NCBI RefSeq assembly: GCF_003086295.3
Contig: NC_092053.1
Location: 82,087,671-82,151,670 of the forward strand
Source of the DNA: Arachis hypogaea
Lineage: Eukaryota > Streptophyta > Magnoliopsida > Fabales > Fabaceae
Length of the DNA stretch: 64,000 nucleotides
Reading direction: 5' to 3'
In this document: positions 55,216-64,000 of the stretch, one piece after another
Numbering within the stretch: the stretch's first letter is position 1
Layout: each line of letters begins with the position of its first letter
Translations under genes and position numbers: made by a program
The notes under the pieces: generated by a model
What the model saw: only the letters and a program-made list of their open reading frames with translations
What the model was told of the DNA's origin: nothing
The model's database searches: none

Positions 55216-56910
55216 TCATGGTGGCTTATGCTTATACTCATCCTTGAATCTCCAAGGATCTTTGCTCCTCAAATGGTTGACAGAAGTTCCAACCATCTTC
55301 ACCAAGTTGGGATAGAGTTCCACCCAAGATATGAGCTCCCGTAGTTGGTCTTCATGCTTTCATCCGTGATCCCATATCTTATTTTCGCACCCATCTTCAA
55401 GTTGATCTTCATGAATTTTCCGTACGGGCGGTTGACAAGCATGACAAGTAGAATTCTTTCTAGCACACCAAGTCTTCTTCCTAGACCCATGTAAAGTGGC
55501 ATTCATCCAATCATAGTCCCTATGCTTTGAGAACTTGACCTCAATGAGCCTAATTCCAAACTTTCAACCACTACACAACTCCTTTTTACTCTTAGTTCCA
55601 CAAAGAGTTCTAAGTTGTCCATCCGTTTCAATCAAACCATATTTAAGTGAAAAAGTGAAGCTTAAGGGTGAGAGTTTTACCCACTTGAATGTTGTGTTGG
55701 ATGGTGACTTAGGGGGGGAAACCTCCCTACACTTAGACAATGCAAGGTCGACTTCCTTTTGTTCTTTTTTCGGTAGTTCCACCTCTTGACAACTTCTTTC
55801 ATCTTCTTCATGCTTGTTGACTTCTTCCAATTCCTCCTCATCATCAATCAAATCAAACTTGGGAGGTTGTGTGAAATCCACTTCTATATCAACTTCACAT
55901 TCAATGAAAGAGTCTTTAATGAGATCACCAGCATCATTTGGTGTTGAGTTTTCTTCAATAGCTTCAATTTCGCGTTCCATAGGAGAGGGTTCAATTATTG
56001 ATAAGAAATCATTGATGATTGAGTCCATCTCTCGATCAACCTTCTCATATTCTTCAATCTTTATATGCTCTGGGGGTTGTTGAGAGTTCCATGGTGGTTC
56101 CGCATCTCCTAGATCTTCAACCACTTCTTCCGTTTCTTCAATGACCCTAGGCGTCTCTAATTGCTCCAATACAAAGCTTGACTCTTCCTTCTTCTCCACC
56201 GTACTTTCCAATCTCTCTTTCATGCTTTGCTCATCTTTTGAATTCTCACATGTGGCCACGGAAATACCTTGAGTGTTCAAACATTGGTAGGCTAAAGTAT
56301 GCACTATCTTAGTCAAATTAGTCACAAACTCTAGGATGTTCCTTTGCATATCCACTTGGCCTTGAAGTAGCAAGGTGAGAGAATCATCTATTGGGGCTTG
56401 GAGTGGATAGGAAGGTTCATTAATTTGGAGAAAGGGCTCATAGTGAGAAGGTTGTTTTTCATAGTAAGGGTATGAAGATGGTGTGCATTGAGGTGGTTCT
56501 TCATAGTAGTCATGATAAGGTTGTGGTGGTTCCAAGGGTTCTTGCTCATAATGGTCATAAGGATGCGGTATGGGTGATTAGTCATACAATGGATGTGGGT
56601 CATAAGAAGGTGCTTGGTAAAAATGGGCTTGTGAGCATGGTTGATAGTCATGTTTAGGACAAGGTTCGTAAGCATATGGTGGTGGTATTTGATTATCACA
56701 AAAAGATTCACCATAGCCATTGAATTGACATGAACTAGGATGTGAATTATACCTATAAGTATCCAGAGGTTGTTGCCAATAGGAGTGATCAATTTCTTGA
56801 GGCTCCTCCCATCTTGGAGTGTTCCATCCTTGGTACATGTTATCATTGAAGTCCACATTTCCTACAACATAGTGAGAACCAAACTCATAGCCAAGATGGT
56901 GAGAATTCAT
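55216..56910 (-). pseudogene. L ORF1, uncharacterised 565-codon protein with three stops
   Basis: The frame from ATG 56910 to TGA at 55218-55216 is interrupted only by TAA (56580-56578), TGA (55566-55564) and TGA (about 55371-55369). I recognise no gag, protease or RT domain. Residues 1-165 are rich in Tyr, Pro, His, Asn and Gln (for example YHDYYEEPPQ, YPYYEKQPSHYE). The middle is strongly acidic (EETEEVVEDL, DLIDDEEELEEVNKHEED). The C-terminal part is basic with spaced Cys (TWCARKNSTCHACQPP). ORF1 sits where gag-pol belongs, about 125 bp after the PBS. An aromatic, low-complexity N-terminus could promote self-association, but that is speculation. Confidence 0.75.
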
Positions 56911-57039
56911 AGGAGAAAAACAAAATAAAACTAACAAAAACTAATAAACAAGAAAAAGATAAACCTATTTTCACTATTCACATATATATAATAACCAATA
57001 ACATAAGACCATTGCAATCCCCGGCAACGGCGCCATTTT
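56911..57039 (-). other. L leader and PBS
   Basis: On the minus strand TGGCGCCGTTGCCGGGGATT (57035-57016) begins 4 bases after the LTR end. It is a perfect 19-base tRNA-Asp PBS. The leader to ORF1 is only about 105 bp, far shorter than the 1.8-kb leader of J. Confidence 0.9.
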
Positions 57040-58212
57040 TGATGAACTGGATTTTTTACGGTTTAGAATTTCTCCAATGAAGTCTCGTTGTAAAGTATAG
57101 TTTCTAAACCAATTATTAATCCTTTCATACAAAAAATTTTGTTTGTCACAAGTATAAATCCCTAAAATCTATAAACCGAAGTATTGGAACCTCGGGTCGT
57201 TCTCCATAGGAATTGCAGTGAAGCGTCTTGTTATTGGTTATGAGGTATGTTTGGGGTTTTTTGAGATTTTAGACAAGAAATATAAACGGCAATGAAAGTA
57301 AACTAATGACTATGAAAGCTCTTGGCAAGGTTATGAGAATTGGAAGTCGTATCCTAGTTATCCTCTTCAATTGTGACTACAAATTGTCTATTGCTACCAC
57401 TTAGTTAACCTCTAACCAAGGAGAAAAGTCAAGTGGATGAATCAACTTGATTCCACAAGTCCTAGCCAACTCCCAAGGGAAAGACTAGCTTTAGTGGTAT
57501 CCAAATCAATTAGCAACTTCTAATTACCAATTAACAAAGAAATTAGATGAACTCAAGCGTCACAAATTACTCCACCTAGGCCAAGAGGAACAAAATCTAC
57601 ACTAAAACCCAACTAAGCATTTTCATCAAACACTTAGAAGGTATAAAAGGAAAGAAAGGTAAATAGGCAACAACAATGAAATCTAATAACAATTATTGTA
57701 AGGAATTAATAACAACAATCAAAAGAAACACAATTATCATGAATTACCTCAAATTGAATTAAAAGAAAATAGAATGAACAAAAGGAGATCTACAAATAAG
57801 GTAAAAGAAATCATAACAAACAATCGAAGAATGATGAATGTAGCAACAAAGAATTAAGAAGAAGAAGTAGAAGAAGGTGTAAATTAAAACCTAAATCTAA
57901 AATCTAGACCTAATCCTAATCCTAATCCTAGAGAGAAGGGAGAGCTTCTCTCTCTAAAACTAAACTAAACTAGCCTAATGTGTGGATGTCAATTCTACAT
58001 GTGAATGATGCCTTGCCCTTCATTCCTTAGTCTTTTTAGCCTTTTTCCTGCCAAAAACTCAGCTCCAAATGCGGCTAGAAATCCTCCAAAATCCCAGGCA
58101 CGTGTTCCCTTTTAAAAATCATGCGTGGCCTTCGGCGCGTACGCGTACAGTGCGCGTATGCGTCCCTGGAACATTTTGCAGATCCGCGCGTAAGTGCATA
58201 GTGCGCGCACGC
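57040..58212 (-). mobile_element. L 5' LTR, truncated by N
   Basis: On the minus strand the LTR ends CCAGTTCATCA at 57040. It contains the stem-loop class CTAGAGAGAAGG...CTCTCTCT (57927-57955) and a CGCGTACGCGT cluster (58135-58210), and is cut at 58212 by element N. The LTR start should lie right of N, outside the window. Confidence 0.85.
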
Positions 58213-59750
58213 TGGTGCACGAAATCACAATCACACTTTTGTAATTCTGCACAACTAACCAGCAAGTGCACTAGGTCATCCAAGTAATACCTTACGTGAG
58301 TAAGGGTCGATACCACGGAGATTGTCGGCCTGAAGCAAGCTATCGTTATCTTGTAACTCTTAGTCAGGATATCAATAATAATTCTCAGTTTTAATTGGAA
58401 TGAGTAAAAGAACATGGATTAAATAATACTTGTTATGCAGTAATGGAGAACAGGTTGAGGTTTTGGAGATGCTCTGTCTTCTGAATCTCTGCTTTCCTAC
58501 TGTCTTCTTCACGCACGCAAGGCTCCTTCCATGGCAAGCTGTATGTTGGGGGATCACCGTTGTCAATGGCCACCGTCCATCCTCTCAGTGAAAATGGTCT
58601 AAATGCGCTGTCACCGCACGGCTAATCATCTGTCGGTTCTCACTCATGTTGGAATAGGATCCATTGATCCTTTTGCGTCTGTCACTACGCCCAACACTCG
58701 CGAGTTTGAAGCTCGTCACAGTCATCCCTTCCCGGATCCTACTCAGAATACCACAGACAAGGTTTAGACTTTCCGGATCTCAAGGATCCTGCCAATTGAT
58801 TCTAGCTTATACCACGAAGACTCCGATCTCACAGATTCGAATGCTCTGTTGTCAGGAGAGGCAATCAAACTCGTGAATCAGGAACCAAAGAATACACACT
58901 CAATCTAAGGTAGAACGGAAGTGGTTGTCAGGCACACGTTCATAGGTTGAGAATAGTGATGAGTGTCACGGATCATCACATTCATCATGTTGAAGTGCGA
59001 GTGGATATCTTAGAATAGAAACAAACGTGATTGAATGGAAAATAGTAGTAATTACAGTAATCCATCGAGACACAGCAGAGCTCCTCACCCCCAACCATGG
59101 GATTTAGAGACTCATGCCATCAAATATACAATATGAAACGTGTAGAATGTCATGAGGTTTTTAAAATAAATCTCTAAAAGTAGTTTTTACAGAAAATGGG
59201 TAAACTAAGATAGATAGTGTAGAAATCCACTTTCGAGGCCCACTTGGTGTGTGCTTGGGCTAAGCATTGAAGCTTCCATATGTAGAGGCTTTTCTTAGAG
59301 TTAAACGCCAGGTTGCTGCCTGTTTCTCACGTTTAACGCCAGAATAGGGTAGAAAGTTGGCGTTAAACGCCAGTTTGCGTGATCTCAACTCGGACAAAGT
59401 ATGGACTATTATATATTGCTGGAAAGCCCAGAATGTCTAATTTCCAAAACAATTGAGAGCGCACTAATTGGGCTTCTATAGCTCCAAAAAATCCATTTCG
59501 AGTGCAGGGAGGTCAGAATCCAACAGCATCTGCAGTCCTTTTTCAGCCTCTGAATCAGATTTTTGCTCAGGTCCCTCAATTTCAGCCAGAAAATACCTGA
59601 AATCACAAAAAAAAATACACAAACTCATAGTAAAGTCCAGAAATGTGAATTTTGAATAAAAACTAATAAAAATATAATAAAAAGTGAATAAAATATACTA
59701 AAAACTACCTAAAAACAATGCCAAAAAGCGTATAAATTATCCGCTCATCA
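58213..59750 (-). mobile_element. N 3' LTR
   Basis: A 1538-bp LTR of the J/I/H type: on the minus strand TGATGAGCGGATAATTTATACGC at 59750 to TTTCGTGCACCA at 58213. Unlike J, I and H, no PBS-like motif is found before its terminus. GGCGTTTAACGCC palindromes lie at 59300-59375. Confidence 0.88.
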
Positions 59751-60599
59751 CAACGCCAAACTTAAATTATTGCTTGTTCCCATGCAACTGAAAATAAAAT
59801 GGGATAAAAAGAAGAGAATATACTATAAATTCCACAATATCAATGAAGCTTAGTTCTAATTAGATGAGCGGGGCTTGTAGCTTTTTGCTTCGGAATAGTT
59901 TTGGCATCTCACTTTTTCCTTTGAAGTTCAGAATGATTGGCATCTATAGGAACTCTGAATTAAAATAGTGTTATTGATTCTCTTTGTTTAGTATGTTGAT
60001 TCTTGAACACAGCTACTTTATGAGTCTTGGTCGTGGCCCTAAGCACTTTGTTTGGGAGGGGAATGGTTTGAATTTGAATGGTGAGGTAGGTGGGGATCCT
60101 GGGGAAGAGAGAATGAGTTGAGGTTGGTGGGGATCTTGTGGGGTCCAGAGATCCTGAGGGGTCAAGGACTTCTCATCCCTGCTCCATTTAGGCGTGCAAA
60201 ACGCCCTTAGAGTGCAATTCTGGCGTTAAATGCCAGGTTGCAGCCTGTTACTGGCGTTTAACGCCAACTTTTCTTCCCTTTCTGGCGTCTAACGCCAACT
60301 TGGTGCTCTGTTCTGGCGTTAAACGCCAGCTTGTTGCTCCTTTCTGGCGTTAAACGCCCAGAATGGTGCCAAACTGGGCGTTTAACGCCCATTCTTCTAC
60401 TCTTACTGGCGTTTAAACGCCAGTAAGTCTGTCCTCCAGAGTGTGCTATTTTTGATGCTGTTTTTGACTCTGCTTTAATTCTGTAGCTGTTTTTATGACT
60501 CCACATGATCATCAACCTAAAGAAAACATAAAATAACAATGGAAAATGAAATGAAAAAGTAATTAACATAGATAAATAAGATTGGGTTGCCTCCCAATA
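59751..60599 (-). other. N 3' region with palindrome array
   Basis: On the minus strand: the GAAGCGCTTATTGGGAGGC block (about 60602-60585), a palindrome array (60425-60220; five to six GGCGTTTAACGCC-type units), the 'gatcctcaccacc' type C/T-rich tract (60180-60060), then directly the J-like 3' region ending in 'aatttaagtttggcgttg' before the LTR. Nothing of the post-pol ORF remains, so a deletion joins its upstream tract to the 3' region near 60055. Confidence 0.8.
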
Positions 60600-60912
60600 A
60601 GCGCTTCTTTGCTGTTAATAGCTTGACATTACTGAGCCTTATAGTTTGCAATGTCTGCAAACCACGGAGCTTCCTGAATAGCAAATAATTGCTCATATGG
60701 AAAGGTTTTAGAGATCTCAGTAGGAGGGGGGACGCTCCTGCTACTGGTTCTATCCGGGATAGGTGATCAGCTACTTGATTCTCTGTCCCCTTTCTGTCTC
60801 TTATTTCTATATCAAACTCTTGCAAAAGCAACACCCATCTTATGAGTATGGGTTTTAAATCCTGCTTTATGAGGAGATATTTTAGAGCAGCATGGTCAGT
60901 GTACACAATCAC
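60600..60912 (-). pseudogene. N RNase H C-terminal part and start of integrase lead-in
   Basis: After a one-base loss at about 60915 the RNase H frame continues: [34 protein letters not shown] further frameshift follows at about 60730. The text beyond it, in another frame, resembles the segment linking RNase H to integrase ([15 protein letters not shown]) and stops at about 60615. No HHCC or DDE integrase domain is present. Confidence 0.82.
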
Positions 60913-61958
60913 TTTTGATCCACTAAATAAGATATGAACTTGTCAATGGCATAAACCACTGCAAGCAACTCCTTTTCTGTGGTTGTGTACTTCTTCTGTG
61001 CATCATTTAAAACACAGCTAGCATAGTAAATGACGTGCAGAAGCTTGTTATGCCTCTGTCCCAATACTGCACCAATGGCATGGTCACTGGCATCACACAT
61101 TAGTTCGAATGGTAATGTCCAGTCTGGTGCAGAAATGACTAAGAAGTCATCCATGAAGACTTCCAAAAATTTCTCTACCATATCAGAGAAGATAGAGAGC
61201 ATGCACCTCTGAAAGGTTGTAGGTGCATTGCACAGACCAAATGGCATCCTTCTGTAGGCAAACACTCCAGATGGACATGTGAATGCTGTTTTCTCTTGGT
61301 CTTGAGGATCTACTACAATTTGGTTGTAACCTGAATAGCCATCCAAAAAGCAGTAGTATTCATGGCCTGCTAGTCTCTCTAGCATCTGGTCTATGAATGG
61401 TAAAGGAAAATGATCCTTCCTGGGTGCTGTATTGAGCTTTCTGTAGTCAATACACATACGCCACCCTGTAACTGTTCTTGTAGGAACCAGTTCATTCTTT
61501 TCATTATGAACCACTATCATTCCTCCCTTCTTAGGGACAACATGGATAGGGCTCACCCAAGGGCTATCAAAAATAGGATAAATAATCCCAGCCTCTAGTA
61601 ACTCAGTGACCTCTTTCTGCACCACCTCCTTCATGGCGGGATTTAGCCGCCTCTGTGGTTGAACCACTGGCCTAGCATCATCCTCCAATAGGATCTTGTG
61701 CATACATCTAGCTGGACTAATGCCCTTAAGATCACTTATGGACCACCCAAGAGCTGTCATGTGTGTCCTTAGCACCTGAATTAGTGCGTTCTCTTCTTGT
61801 GGCTCTAAAGCAGAGCTTATGATCACGGGAAAAGTGTCATTTTCTCCCATAAATGCATATTTCAGGGATGGTGGTAGTGGTTTGAGCTCGGGTTTAGGAG
61901 GCTTCTCCTCTTCCTGAGGAGTCTTCAGAGGTTCTTCTGTTTTCGCTGGTTCCTCCAT
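60913..61958 (-). pseudogene. N reverse transcriptase with in-frame deletion
   Basis: An open stretch of 349 codons. RT motifs in order: CMHKI (85), QRRLNP (102), CIDYRKLN (169), FLDGYSGYNQI (204-214, catalytic Asp206), MPFGLCNAPTTFQ (238-250) and FMDDFLV (268-274, catalytic Asp270/271). At residue 275 the sequence jumps to ISAPDWTLPFELMCDAS, so the thumb and connection (about 100 residues in A) are missing while the frame is kept. RNase H then begins with CDAS (Asp289) and YTTTEKELLAVV. The frame upstream is continuous with the protease, broken by TAG at 62009-62007. Confidence 0.9.
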
Positions 61959-62006
61959 ATCAGGCTGAACATCTTTAAAAATGTCCTCTAGCTCTGATTC
62001 GAGACT

Positions 62007-62465
62007 CTAAGTCATATTGACCTCTTCCACCAGGGAGTCAATAATATCAACGCTCAAGTAGTCTTTTGGTGTGTCTGGATGCTGCATAGCTTTGACAAAA
62101 TTCAACTTAAACTCATCCTCACTGACTCTCAGGGTTATCTCCCCTTTTTGGACGTCAATGAGGGTTCGTCCAGTTGCTAGGAAAGGTATTCCTAGAATGA
62201 GAGTTGCACTGTTGTGCTCCTCCATTTCCAGCACTACAAAGTCAGTAGGGAAGGCAAATGGCCCAACCTTGACAATCATGTCCTCAATTACGCCTGATGG
62301 GATTTTAATGGAGCCATCAGCAAGTTGGAGGCATATCCGGGTTGGTTTAACTTCATCAGTCAAACCAAGCTTTTTGATAGTGGATGCAGGTATTAGGTTG
62401 ATACTTGCCCCAAGATCACATAGAGCTGTCTTGGTACAATCATCCTCTAATGTGCATGGTATCAT
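62007..62465 (-). pseudogene. N aspartic protease domain
   Basis: 152 codons: LCDLGASINLIPAS with the catalytic Asp near residue 18, RICLQLADGSIKIP, FVVLEMEEHN and LGIPFLATGRTLIDVQKG, then the linker VDIIDSLVEEVNMT. It ends at a TAG (62009-62007) that is in frame with the RT ORF. The region 62466-62707 holds the preceding linker (IKISFAEALEQISSYAKF) in shifted frames. Confidence 0.88.
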
Positions 62466-62707
62466 AAAGCTTCCAGGATCTTTAGGCTTCTCTGGTAAGC
62501 TTTTCAGAATGACTGCACTGCATTCTTCAGTGAGAAAACTTTTTCAGTTTCTCTCCAATCCTTCTTATGACTTAAGATATCTTTCATGAACTTAGCATAA
62601 GAGGATATTTGCTCAAGTGCCTCTGCAAACGAAATCTTTATTTCAAGAGTCCTGAGATAGTCTGCAAAGCAGGAAAATTGTTTATCCTGTTTCGCTTGGC
62701 GGAGTTT

Positions 62708-63391
62708 CTAAGGATAAGGCATCTTGGCTTTATATTCTTCAAGCTTAGTTGCTGCAGGTTTACTTCCTACAGAAGTGGTTGGAGAGGCCTGCCTAAGGGG
62801 GTTGTTATCAGCACTTGCAGGTGTCTGATCCCCCATTGGCGTTTGAACGCCAGAATTGGGTGATGTGTGGGCGTTTAACGCCAGATTGTCACCCTTTTCG
62901 GGCATTTGGATGCCAGACTTGGCTATCCACTGGGCGTTCAACGCCAATTTCTTACCCTTTTCTGGCATTTGAACGCCAGAATCCTTCCTCTCTGGGCTCT
63001 TACTATCCTCAGAGGGATTTTGGGCAGTGGTTTGGTCATCCTCTGTCAGTTGTTCCTTTCTTGGCTTTCTGCTGCCTTGAGTTGAAACATTCAATGTCTT
63101 CCCACTCCTTAAATAAACAGCTTGGCACTCTTCTGTTATCTGTTTAGATAACTGCTGTCTTGTCTGATTCAATTGTGCTTCCATATTCTTGTTAGCCTTT
63201 TCAGTGTCTTGTAGCATCTCTTTAAGTTCTGCTAACTGTTTTGTTATAAAAAGTAATTGCTGATTGAGTTTAGCAACTTGTTCTTGAGGACTAAGTTCAG
63301 TGGATACTGCTTTAGCCTCTTCTTTCAGGGAGGACTCACTGCTTAAGTACAGATGCTGATTTCTAGCAACTGTATCAATGAGCTCTTGAGC
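62708..63391 (-). pseudogene. N gag C-terminal part containing palindrome repeats
   Basis: The open frame 63217-62708 continues broken gag. It includes a Gln/Lys-rich coiled-coil-like segment (NMEAQLNQTRQQLSKQI), the lineage motif AVYLRSGKTL, then a repetitive tract with LALNAQ/LALNAH, SGVQMPEKG and SGIQMPEKG units encoded by GGCGTTNAACGCC palindromes (62831-62990). It ends MPYP with TAG at 62710-62708, where Gln is usual in this family. No CCHC knuckle is visible. Confidence 0.82.
62831..62990. repeat. GGCGTTNAACGCC palindromes inside N gag
   Basis: Four to five units: TTGGCGTTTGAACGCCAG (62836), GGGCGTTTAACGCCAG (62869), GGGCATTTGGATGCCAG (62899), GGGCGTTCAACGCCA (62931) and TGGCATTTGAACGCCAG (62963), about 32 bp apart. 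They are in frame and translate as a protein repeat. Confidence 0.88.
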
Positions 63392-64000
63392 CTATTTAAT
63401 TGTCTTTCTCATATGTATAGATCTACCAGCTGAGTAATCTAGAGATATTTGAGCCTTTTCTGTAAGCCCATAGTAGAAGATGTCTAACTGTACCCACTCT
63501 GAAAACATTTCAGAGGGACATTTCCTTAGAATCCCTCTGTACCTCTCCCAGACATTATAAAGGGATTCATTATCCTCTTGTTTGAAGTCTTGGATGTCCA
63601 TCCTTAACTGTGTCATCCTTTTTGGAGGGTAATATTGATTCAGGAACTTGTCTGATAAATGTTTCCATGTTCTTATGTTTGCTGTGGGTTGGTTATTTAA
63701 CCACCTCTTAGCTTGATCTTTTACAGCAAATGGAAACAATAATAGTCTGTATACATCCTGATTCACTTCTTTATCACATACTGTGTCAATAATTTGTAAA
63801 AACTGTGCCAGAAACTCAGTAGGTTCTTCCTGTAGAAGACCAAAATACTGGCAATTTCGCTGCACCATGATAATGAGCTGAGGATTTAGCTCAAAACTGC
63901 TTGCTCTGATGGGGGTATACAGATAATACTCCTGTATGCAACAGTAATGGGGTTAGCATATGACCCCAGAGTCCTTCTGGACTGTTCATTTCCACTTAGA
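63392..64000 (-). pseudogene. N gag core
   Basis: From the window edge the gag N-terminal region is shifted, then SSFELNPQLIIMVQRN (63900-63850) leads into an open 158-codon core: LLLFPFAVKDQAKRWLNN, FLNQYYPPKR, DNESLYNVWERYRG, CPSEMFSEWVQLDIFYYGL. It stops at TAG (63394-63392) just before AQELIDTV. The landmarks match J gag one for one, but the sequence is clearly diverged, so J is not a simple recent deletion of this copy. Confidence 0.85.

Larger units (their letters stand above)
58213..64000 (-). mobile_element. Element N: RT-bearing member of the J/I/H family (partial)
   Basis: Minus-strand element inserted in the L LTR; its 5' part runs off the right edge. From 5' to 3' it has gag (64000-62708), protease (62465-62007), RT and RNase H (61958-60700), palindrome array, 3' region and 3' LTR. 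Integrase and the post-pol ORF are deleted. Sharing LTR type, array and 3' region with J, it represents the RT-encoding form of that family. Confidence 0.88.

Noticed and set aside
55535..56083. Ser-rich plus-strand ORFs
   Set aside because: Antisense of the acidic middle of L ORF1 (GAA/GAT runs read as TTC/ATC and TCT).

Overview
The window looks like gene-free plant heterochromatin built almost entirely of Athila-like Ty3/gypsy LTR retrotransposons and their ruins. Where a primer-binding site (PBS) survives it matches, well or poorly, the 3' end of plant tRNA-Asp (TGGCGCCGTTGCCGGGGAT). The LTR styles (TGATGAGCGGATAATTTAT starts, CACGCGTACGCG and GGCGTTAAACGCC palindromes) are those I associate with peanut (Arachis), so a legume, probably Arachis, is my best guess. 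I see no host gene, tRNA, rRNA or CRISPR array. Element letters below are mine.

Left half (1-31330). A chain of nested insertions. A (1536-8371, +, TSD GGCAC) sits in the 3' LTR of B (+; internal end 1-713, LTR 714-1535 and 8377-9398). B sits in the 3' LTR of D (-; 3' LTR piece 9399-10297, internal 10298-18287, 5' LTR 18288-20391). D's gag also holds a solo LTR, C (15402-17690, TSD AGGCT). D sits in E (+; post-pol ORF 20484-21906, 3' LTR 23729-25210), and E abuts related element F (+; remnants 25211-27970, LTR 27971-29384). G (29456-30998) is a further LTR, followed by one more F-like fragment.

Right half (31331-64000). H (-) is a truncated 5' end: UTR 31331-33002, a cluster of PBS-like motifs at 33003-33157, LTR 33122-34772. 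It sits in gag of I (+; 34773-53091). I also hosts J, a complete 10.0-kb element (36114-46158), and solo LTR K (48504-50153, TSD GCCCA). I interrupts the second ORF of L (-; 53092-58212). N (-; 58213 to the window end) interrupts L's LTR and carries gag, protease, RT and RNase H remnants.

How they relate. H, I, J and N share one LTR type, and N is the only one here with RT. J keeps an open 777-aa gag-protease ORF but has no RT, RNase H or integrase; D and I have the same reduced plan plus a post-pol ORF. L has replaced gag-pol with an unrelated 565-codon ORF. The picture is of several non-autonomous lineages that kept structural genes and cis signals and presumably borrow RT and integrase from relatives such as N.
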